This document shows positions 13,189-17,910 of a stretch of 17,910 nucleotides of DNA, piece by piece; position 1 is the first letter of the stretch; every line of letters begins with the position of its first letter. Origin of the DNA: DASSKF01 sp035690725. GTDB taxonomy: Bacteria; Actinomycetota; Actinomycetes; Actinomycetales; Dermatophilaceae. The position numbers and the translations under genes were made by a program. The notes beneath the pieces are model-generated. The model did no database searches and was not told where the DNA came from. It was given only the letters and a program-made list of their open reading frames with translations. The stretch lies in assembly GCA_035690725.1 (NCBI GenBank), contig DASSKF010000102.1, forward strand, positions 1 to 17,910, read 5' to 3'.

Positions 13189-14280
13189 GTGCGCGCGATC
13201 TGGAAGGGTGCCGTGTCCTTCGGGCTGGTCAACGTGCCGGTCAAGCTGTACTCGGCCACGGAGAACCACGACGTGCAGTTCCGCCAGGTCCACAAGGAGG
13301 ACGGCGGGCGGATCCGCTACAAGCGGGTCTGCAGCATCGACGGCGAAGAGGTGTCCTACGACGACATCGCCAAGGGCTACGAGACCGACGACGGGCAGAT
13401 GGTCATCCTCGATGACGACGACCTGTCGCAGCTGCCGGTGAACAGCAGCCGCGAGATCGCGGTGCAGAAGTTCGTGCCGGCCGACCAGATCGACCCGATG
13501 ACCCTCGAGAAGTCCTACTACCTCGAGCCGGAGAAGCAGGCCGCCAAGCCCTACGCCCTGCTGCGCGAGGCGCTGCAGGAGGCCGACCGGATGGCCGTCG
13601 TGACGGTGTCGCTGCGGACGCGCACCACGGTCGCCGTGCTGCGGGTGAAGGACGACGTCATCGTGATGCAGACGATGATGTGGCCGGACGAGATCCGCGA
13701 GCCGGACTTCGGCACCCTGGAGGCCACCGAGAACGCTGCCTCCTCCAATGAGCTGAAGATGGCGCGGATGCTCGTCGAGTCGTTGTCGGGGGACTACGAC
13801 GCCGGCGAGTTCGAGGACGAGTACGAGGTCGCCGTCAAGGAGCTGGTGGAGGCCAAGCTCGAGGGCGGCGAGGTCAAGCAGCAGCCGCAGGAGAAGGAGG
13901 AGGGCGGCGAGGTCGTCGACCTGCTCGCCGCGCTGCAGGCCAGCGTCGACCGGGCGAAGAAGGCCCGCGGCGAGGTCGGTGCCGACACCTTCGACGACAC
14001 CGCGGCGGGTGGCGACACCGCGGCGGGTGGCGACACCGCGGCGGGTGGCGACGCCGGGGACGCGTCGGCGGACGAGGGGACCGGGGACGGGTCCGGGGAC
14101 GAGTCGGACGAGGAGGAGAAGCCGCGCAAGCGCACCGCGGCGAACAAGTCCTCCGCGACGAAGTCCGCGGCGAAGAAGCGGCCCGCGAAGAAGTCCACGG
14201 CGAAGAAGCCGAGCGCCGCCAGGAAGTCGTCGACCTCGAAGAAGCCGGCCAAGAAGGCGCAGCGCAAGAAGGCTGGCTGA
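13189..14280 (+). CDS. ku: Ku DNA end-binding protein with extended acidic/lysine-rich tail
   Basis: Homodimeric bacterial Ku rings DNA ends and recruits LigD. Residues 1 to about 262 are the core (MRAIWKGAVSFGLVNVPVKLYSATE, VQKFVPADQIDPMTLEKSYYLEP, YALLREALQ, GTLEATE..ASSNELKMARMLVESLSGDYD). The tail is bipartite: residues about 268-310 are acidic and Gly-rich, with three DTAAGG repeats, and residues 311-363 are a basic Lys/Ala/Ser/Pro stretch like histone H1 tails. Lysine-rich Ku tails are known in mycobacteria and bind DNA; the acidic spacer is a notable addition. GTG 13189 has GGGAG five bases ahead and begins exactly at the conserved MRAIWKG. The upstream open frame to 12133 is antisense to the ligase. 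It shares a 66-base divergent promoter region with the ligase-polymerase operon. Confidence 0.96.
   Translation: MRAIWKGAVSFGLVNVPVKLYSATENHDVQFRQVHKEDGGRIRYKRVCSIDGEEVSYDDIAKGYETDDGQMVILDDDDLSQLPVNSSREIAVQKFVPADQIDPMTLEKSYYLEPEKQAAKPYALLREALQEADRMAVVTVSLRTRTTVAVLRVKDDVIVMQTMMWPDEIREPDFGTLEATENAASSNELKMARMLVESLSGDYDAGEFEDEYEVAVKELVEAKLEGGEVKQQPQEKEEGGEVVDLLAALQASVDRAKKARGEVGADTFDDTAAGGDTAAGGDTAAGGDAGDASADEGTGDGSGDESDEEEKPRKRTAANKSSATKSAAKKRPAKKSTAKKPSAARKSSTSKKPAKKAQRKKAG
13996..14049 (+). repeat. Three exact 18-bp in-frame repeats in the ku tail
   Basis: GACACCGCGGCGGGTGGC occurs three times head to tail at 13996, 14014 and 14032, encoding DTAAGG each time. The copies are identical at DNA level, which suggests recent slippage expansion; copy number may vary between strains without breaking the frame. 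Confidence 0.95.
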
Positions 14281-14300
14281 GCCGCCGGATCAGCTCAGGT

Positions 14301-14316
14301 GCGCGGCCGGCCGCGC
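14301..14316. terminator. 16-bp perfect palindrome, candidate bidirectional terminator
   Basis: GCGCGGCCGGCCGCGC lies 20 bases after the ku stop and 13 bases after the end of the convergent small gene. In RNA it could fold as a 6-bp stem with a 4-base loop. There is no T-tract, and a palindrome without a spacer could equally be a protein site or chance in DNA this GC-rich. Confidence 0.35.
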
Positions 14317-14329
14317 GCTCGTCAGTCGG

Positions 14330-14533
14330 TCAGGTCGCCCGCGCGACGCCGGTCGCCGGCTCGGTGAGCGGCGCGGGGGTGTCCGGCAGGGTCCGTGCCG
14401 CCTCGGCGGCGAGCACCTCGGCCGCGAGGACGTCGCACGGGTGCGCGGCGGTGAGCGCCTCCGGCGGGCAGACCCAGCGGCAGGCACGGTGGTCCCACCA
14501 GCAGGCTCGGGCGTCGTGTCGGTGCGTCTCCAT
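14330..14533 (-). CDS. Small Cys/His/Trp-rich hypothetical protein
   Basis: This 67-residue protein is not recognised. Its first 33 residues are unusual for a chance frame: METHRHDARACWWDHRACRWVCPPEALTAAHPCD, with Cys11, Cys18, Cys22 and Cys33 plus His residues, three Trp and little low-complexity sequence. Together they could bind a metal such as zinc. The rest is an Ala/Glu helix (DVLAAEVLAAEAAR) and a Pro/Thr tail. ATG 14533 has GAAGGG six bases ahead, a good ribosome binding site; an upstream in-frame start at 14599 adds 22 low-complexity residues and is less likely. It converges on ku and lies downstream of lutC on the same strand after a 119-base gap, which holds no other gene I can see. 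Confidence 0.6.
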   Translation of the reverse strand: METHRHDARACWWDHRACRWVCPPEALTAAHPCDVLAAEVLAAEAARTLPDTPAPLTEPATGVARAT

Positions 14534-14652
14534 GACGGGCCCTTCGCAGTCCCTCGGTCCGGATCCTCCAGTGTGCTCCTCGGCGCCGGGCGGCGACACC
14601 CTTTTGGCGCAGACGGCCGGCCGCGAGCAGCCGGCGCCGCGGTCGGCGCGGC

Positions 14653-15333
14653 TCAGCCGGCGAGGACCACCCGCAGGGTGCGCGGGCCGTGGACGCCCTC
14701 GACCCGGCTCAGCTCGATGTCACTGGTCGCGCTGGGCCCGCTGATGAAGGTCAGTGGCAGCGACGGGTCGAGCTCGACGAGGGCCTCCGGGACGGTCTGC
14801 ACCACGTCGCCGGCGCGCACCACGCACACGTGGACGTCCGGCACCAGCGAGATGATCCGCCGGCCGCAGGTGTCGCGGCCGTCGAGCACGATGGTGCCGG
14901 TCTCGGCGATGGCCACCGCCGAGCCGGTGACGACCGCGTCCACGGTGTCCAGGTCGTCCGAGCCCAGCGACCCGTCGTCGACCGTGACGGTGCACGGCCG
15001 CCCGCCCTCGGGCAGCCACCGCTGCTGCGCGTCGGCCGGCGCCACGACGACCCGCGCCGCCAGCTCGCGCAGGATCGCGCCGACCGTGCCGGCGATGTCC
15101 TCGTCACCGGGCCCGCACCGGGTGACGGTCGCCTTGTAGTCCTCCACCCGCTCGACGAACAGGCCCTGCAGCTCACCGTTGACCAGCGTCCCCTCGCCGC
15201 GGTAGGCGCGCGGTATGTCGACCCGCACCCGGGTGCGTCGCTCGCCCAGCGCCTCGCGCACCCGGCGCAGCACCTCCTCGCGGGCCCCGCCGGGGTCGGT
15301 GCCGTCCGCCGGCCGCCGCTGCTCAGTGGTCAT
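14653..15333 (-). CDS. lutC: Lactate utilization protein C (LUD domain)
   Basis: This 226-residue protein is the third subunit of the LutABC L-lactate oxidation complex, which converts L-lactate to pyruvate in the cytoplasm or at the membrane. The LUD domain shows AIAETGTIVLDG at 141-152 and the C-terminal SGPSATSDIELSRVEGVHGPR at 198-218, both diagnostic. Residues 14-36 form a typical N-terminal helix (GGAREEVLRRVREALGERR). ATG 15333 is chosen over an in-frame extension to 15495, which is antisense-like Arg/Pro sequence. The start overlaps the lutB end by 11 bases, so translation is coupled. It is the last gene of lutABC, followed by a gap of 119 bases. Confidence 0.94.
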   Translation of the reverse strand: MTTEQRRPADGTDPGGAREEVLRRVREALGERRTRVRVDIPRAYRGEGTLVNGELQGLFVERVEDYKATVTRCGPGDEDIAGTVGAILRELAARVVVAPADAQQRWLPEGGRPCTVTVDDGSLGSDDLDTVDAVVTGSAVAIAETGTIVLDGRDTCGRRIISLVPDVHVCVVRAGDVVQTVPEALVELDPSLPLTFISGPSATSDIELSRVEGVHGPRTLRVVLAG

Positions 15334-16843
15334 GACCGGCCTCCTGGTCGGGGTGCGTGCGCCGCCACCACTGGCGGAACGTCTCGGCGGGTGGGCTCGG
15401 CACGTCCCGGGACGCGGTCCAGCCGGACAGCGGCGGGGGCAGCGGCAGCCGCGAGCGTCCGCCGCGGATGAGCGGCCGCCCGGCCGACGCGGCACGTCCG
15501 GCCCGGTCGAACCGGCCCTCCTCGCCCATCACCCAGGCGGCGGCCGCCATCCCGACCGCCTCGGGGGAGGGGATCCGGTGCCGCTCGGCGGCGCGCTCGG
15601 TGTGCTCGGCGCGCAGCTGGACGAGGATCGAGGGGATGTCGATCTTGACGGGGCACACCTCGAAGCATGCACCGCACAGCGACGACGCGTAGGGCAATGA
15701 GTCGTTCGGGTCGTCGCCGCCGGTCACCCCGGTCAGCTGGGGGGAGAGCACCGCCCCGATGGGACCGGGGTAGACCGAGCCGTACGCGTGGCCGCCGGTG
15801 CGCTCGTAGACCGGGCAGACGTTGAGGCACGCCGAGCAGCGGATGCAGTGCAGCGCGGTGCTCCCGAGATCGTCGGCGAGCGCGTGGGTGCGGCCGTTGT
15901 CCAGCAGGACGACGTGGAACTCCTGCGGGCCGTCCCTGTCGGTGACTCCGGTCCAGGTCGACGTGTAGGGGTTCATCCGCTCCCCGGTGGACGAGCGGGG
16001 CAGCAGCTGCAGGAAGACCTCCAGGTCCCGCCAGGTCGGCACCAGCTTCTCGATCCCCATCACGGTGATCAGGGTCTCGGGCAGCGTCAGGCACATCCGC
16101 CCGTTGCCCTCGGACTCGACCACCATCAGCGTGCCGGTCTCGGCCACGCCGAAGTTGGCGCCGCTGATGCCCACCTTGGCCCGCAGGAAGGTCCGGCGCA
16201 GGTGCCGGCGGGCCGCCTCGGCGAGCGCCGCCGGCTCGTCGGTCAGCTCCGGTCCCGCCCCACCCATCTCGCGGACGAAGATGTCCCGGATCTCGGCGCG
16301 TCCGCGGTGGATGGCCGGGACCAGGATGTGCGAGGGCATGTCGTGGCCCAGCTGGACGATCAGCTCGGCGAGGTCGGTCTCGTGTGCCGTGATGCCGGCC
16401 GCCTCGAGCGCCTCGTTCAGGCCGATCTCCTGGGTCGCCATCGACTTGACCTTGACCACCTCATCCTGGCCCGTGCCGCGGACGAGGTCGGTGACGATCC
16501 GGTTGGCCTCGGCGGCGTCGCGGGCCCAGTGCACGACCCCGCCGCGCTCGGTCACCTTCGCCTCGAACTGCTCCAGCAGCTCGGGGAGGCGGTCCATCGT
16601 GGCGGTCTTGACGGCGCTGCCCGCGTCGCGCAGCTGCTCCCAGTCCGGGACCTCGTCGACCACCGCGGCCCGCTTGGCCCGGATCGTCGCCGTGGCGTGG
16701 CCGAGGTTGCGCCGCAGCCGGGCATCGCCCAGCGCCTGCCGCGCCGCCTGCGGGAACGGCTCGGTCCCGCTCAGGTGACCCACCCCGGGAGGCGCGGTGG
16801 GGCCGGGAACGCCCGTGGTCGGCATACCGAGGAAGACGCTCAT
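15323..16843 (-). CDS. lutB: Lactate utilization iron-sulfur protein B
   Basis: LutB (506 aa) is the large iron-sulfur subunit of the lactate oxidation complex. Residues about 60-310 are a LUD domain (VVKVKSMATQEIGLNEALEAAGI, ETDLAELIVQL, GISGANFGVAETGTLMVVESEGNGRM). The ferredoxin-type part has CIRCSACLNVC with Cys333, 336, 339 and 343, and LCGACFEVCPVKI with Cys390, 393 and 397, plus VYERTGGHAYGSVYPGPIGAVLSP between, enough for two 4Fe-4S clusters. A DUF3390-like C-terminal region follows. It is slightly longer than Bacillus LutB because of a Pro/Gly-rich N-terminus. ATG 16843 overlaps the lutA stop (ATGA). The frame is open to 17065, but that part is antisense-like Arg-rich sequence inside lutA. 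Confidence 0.95.
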   Translation of the reverse strand: MSVFLGMPTTGVPGPTAPPGVGHLSGTEPFPQAARQALGDARLRRNLGHATATIRAKRAAVVDEVPDWEQLRDAGSAVKTATMDRLPELLEQFEAKVTERGGVVHWARDAAEANRIVTDLVRGTGQDEVVKVKSMATQEIGLNEALEAAGITAHETDLAELIVQLGHDMPSHILVPAIHRGRAEIRDIFVREMGGAGPELTDEPAALAEAARRHLRRTFLRAKVGISGANFGVAETGTLMVVESEGNGRMCLTLPETLITVMGIEKLVPTWRDLEVFLQLLPRSSTGERMNPYTSTWTGVTDRDGPQEFHVVLLDNGRTHALADDLGSTALHCIRCSACLNVCPVYERTGGHAYGSVYPGPIGAVLSPQLTGVTGGDDPNDSLPYASSLCGACFEVCPVKIDIPSILVQLRAEHTERAAERHRIPSPEAVGMAAAAWVMGEEGRFDRAGRAASAGRPLIRGGRSRLPLPPPLSGWTASRDVPSPPAETFRQWWRRTHPDQEAGHDH

Positions 16844-17628
16844 GCTGATGCCCCCTGCTGGCTGGCGAGGATCTCGGCGAGGTGCACGGCGCGGACGCCG
16901 GTGCGCAGCCGGCCGAGGCCGCCACCGATGTGCATCAGGCAGGACATGTCGCCGGCGGTGACCACCTCCGCGTGGGTGCCCATCACGTTGCTCATCTTGT
17001 CGGCCAGCATCGCGGTGGACGTCTCGGCGTTCTTGAGGGCGAAGGTACCGCCGAAGCCGCAGCACTGCTCGGCCTCCGGCAGCTCGACCAGGTCGATGCC
17101 GCGCACCGCCCGCAGCAGCTGCAGCGGCTTGTCCGGGCCCTGCCGGGTGGCCCCGACCACCGGACCGGCCACCTCCAGCATCCGCAGCGAGTGGCAGGTG
17201 GGGTGGTAGGTCACCCGGTGCGGGTAGCTCGCCCCCACGTCGGTGGCCCCCAGCACGTCCACGAGCAGCTCGGACAGCTCGTACGTCCGGTCGGCCACCT
17301 TCTCCGCCCTGGCCGCCAGCGACTCGTCGCCGGCCCGGCGGGCGATCGCCGCGTGCTGGTGGCGCACCGAGCCGACACAGGAGCCGGACGGCGCGACGAC
17401 GGCCTCCACATCCGAGTCCAGCGCGGCCTCGAACACCTCCACGTGGTGGCGGACCAGGCCGAGGGCGTCCTGCTGGTAGCCGGTGTTGGTGTGCATCTGG
17501 CCGCAGCAGGTCTGCGCCGCCGGGAAGACGACCCGGTGGCCCAGGCGTTCCAGGATCGCGACGGTCGCCCTGCCGACGTCCGGGAAGAGCACGTCGCCGA
17601 GGCAGGTGACGAACAGTCCGATCCGCAT
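16840..17628 (-). CDS. lutA: Lactate utilization protein A (CCG-domain)
   Basis: LutA (262 aa) carries two cysteine-rich CCG domains that bind an iron-sulfur cofactor, as in GlpC and heterodisulfide reductase HdrB. The first has TCCGQMH at 40-46 with SGSC at 81-84. The second has HPTCH at 142-146, EQCCGFGGTFALK at 187-199 and SC at 229-230. ATG 17628 (MRIGLFVTCLGD) is the family start; a GTG at 17655 would add nine residues that overlap an inverted repeat and is less likely. It is the first gene of lutABC, divergent from clpC across 194 bases. No regulator gene (LutR/LldR type) is in the window, but an inverted repeat lies 14 bases upstream of the start. Confidence 0.94.
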   Translation of the reverse strand: MRIGLFVTCLGDVLFPDVGRATVAILERLGHRVVFPAAQTCCGQMHTNTGYQQDALGLVRHHVEVFEAALDSDVEAVVAPSGSCVGSVRHQHAAIARRAGDESLAARAEKVADRTYELSELLVDVLGATDVGASYPHRVTYHPTCHSLRMLEVAGPVVGATRQGPDKPLQLLRAVRGIDLVELPEAEQCCGFGGTFALKNAETSTAMLADKMSNVMGTHAEVVTAGDMSCLMHIGGGLGRLRTGVRAVHLAEILASQQGASA

Positions 17629-17641
17629 GGAGCCCAGTGTG

Positions 17642-17660
17642 CCCCTGTTGTCCACAGGGG
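17642..17660. promoter_or_regulatory. 7-bp inverted repeat upstream of lutA, candidate operator
   Basis: CCCCTGT (17642-17648) and ACAGGGG (17654-17660) are perfect inverted repeats with spacer TGTCC, 14 bases before the lutA ATG. Placement over the likely transcription start suits repression by a lactate-responsive regulator. It does not obviously match the TTGT-rich GntR (LldR) consensus that I know, so the regulator is open. Confidence 0.4.
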
Positions 17661-17787
17661 GCGCCTTCCGCTCACGGCGAACATGAGCCGGGGGCGCTCA
17701 GGGCCGGAACAGCCTGCGGAGCCGCGGCGTTGTCCCGATCGTGCATCGGTCCGCCACCGGGCGGGTACCGGTGCCCCTGAGCACAGA

Positions 17788-17793
17788 TAGCAT
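17788..17793 (+). promoter_or_regulatory. Candidate -10 element of the clpC promoter
   Basis: TAGCAT lies about 30 bases before the clpC ATG and overlaps the left edge of the ATCGAG-N4-CTCGAT palindrome. No -35 resembling TTGACA was seen at 16-18 bases spacing. Confidence 0.3.
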
Positions 17794-17807
17794 CGAGGTA
17801 TCTCGAT
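17792..17807. promoter_or_regulatory. Palindrome ATCGAG-N4-CTCGAT before clpC
   Basis: A perfect 6-bp inverted repeat with a 4-base spacer sits 15 bases before the clpC ATG, between a possible -10 box and the ribosome binding site GAGGAG (17811-17816). This is a classic repressor position. It is not the HAIR (CTTGAGT-N7-ACTCAAG) or CIRCE element, and I could not match it to ClgR. Confidence 0.4.
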
Positions 17808-17822
17808 AGCGAGGAGCAGACG

Positions 17823-17910
17823 ATGTTCGAACGGTTCACCGACCGGGCCCGGCGGGTTGTGGTGCTGGCGCAGGAAGAGGCGCGCATGCTCAACCACAAC
17901 TACATCGGGA
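17823..17910 (+). CDS. clpC: ATP-dependent Clp protease ATPase subunit ClpC, N-terminus only (partial)
   Basis: The 29 residues present, MFERFTDRARRVVVLAQEEARMLNHNYIG, match the conserved start of ClpC/ClpA N-domains, which bind substrates and adaptors. ClpC is a cytosolic AAA+ unfoldase that feeds ClpP. The ATG has GAGGAG six bases upstream. In mycobacteria clpC1 directly follows lsr2, which supports the call. The rest of the gene lies beyond the window. Confidence 0.96.
   Translation, partial: MFERFTDRARRVVVLAQEEARMLNHNYIG

Noticed and set aside
15788..17209. 473-codon plus-strand open frame opposite lutB and lutA
   Set aside because: It is antisense to well-conserved lut genes, with His/Arg/Gly-biased composition and no domain.
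11208..17822. Recent mobile island between lsr2 and clpC
   Set aside because: No integrase, transposase, attachment repeats or composition change; kept only as an old synteny difference.
17672..17899. Minus-strand frame over the lutA/clpC gap
   Set aside because: It runs antisense through the clpC start and its ribosome binding site; composition is typical of a shadow.

Overview
The window is high-GC DNA that reads as an actinobacterial chromosome. Starts are often GTG, genes overlap by ATGA/GTGA, and the backbone order folE-folP-folBK-DUF3180 ... DUF2520-panC ... lysS ... lsr2 ... clpC is the order known from Mycobacterium and other Actinobacteria. Protein details (LysRS, Ku tail, NuoD type) fit a Micrococcales-like lineage such as Intrasporangiaceae. 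That placement is inference, because no 16S is present. No tRNA, rRNA, CRISPR, IS element or prophage gene was seen, and no stretch over 300 bases lacks a gene.

Layout. Positions 1-2246 (+) hold a folate operon: the end of folE, then folP, a folB-folK fusion, and a four-helix DUF3180 membrane protein, all overlapping. Positions 2361-4511 (-) hold a two-gene unit. It contains a MidA/NDUFAF7-type methyltransferase (DUF185) followed by a stand-alone NuoD paralogue whose quinone-pocket residues are altered. Positions 4595-6964 (+) hold a Rossmann/DUF2520 protein, panC and an O6-alkylguanine alkyltransferase. Positions 6988-8811 (-) hold a secreted beta-rich protein of unknown function and a class I methyltransferase, separated by a 20-bp tandem repeat. 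Positions 8967-11159 (+) hold lysS, a 60-residue membrane protein and lsr2, followed by a strong terminator. Positions 11264-14280 hold a split NHEJ system: separate LigD polymerase and ligase genes (-), divergent from ku (+) with its acidic/basic tail. Positions 14330-14533 (-) encode a small Cys/His-rich protein. Positions 14653-17628 (-) hold lutABC for lactate oxidation. The first 29 codons of clpC (+) end the window.

How the genes work together. The folate and pantothenate genes make cofactors. Ku plus the two LigD pieces would join DNA breaks, and the alkyltransferase repairs alkylated bases. LutABC feeds electrons from L-lactate into respiration. The most interesting unit is NuoD-like plus MidA-like: in animals the MidA homologue NDUFAF7 methylates an arginine of the NuoD homologue NDUFS2, and that arginine is conserved here. 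Compared with the mycobacterial order, panD and coaX are missing between panC and lysS, and lsr2 and clpC are separated by about 6.6 kb of NHEJ and lut genes. These places look like insertion points in an otherwise conserved locus.
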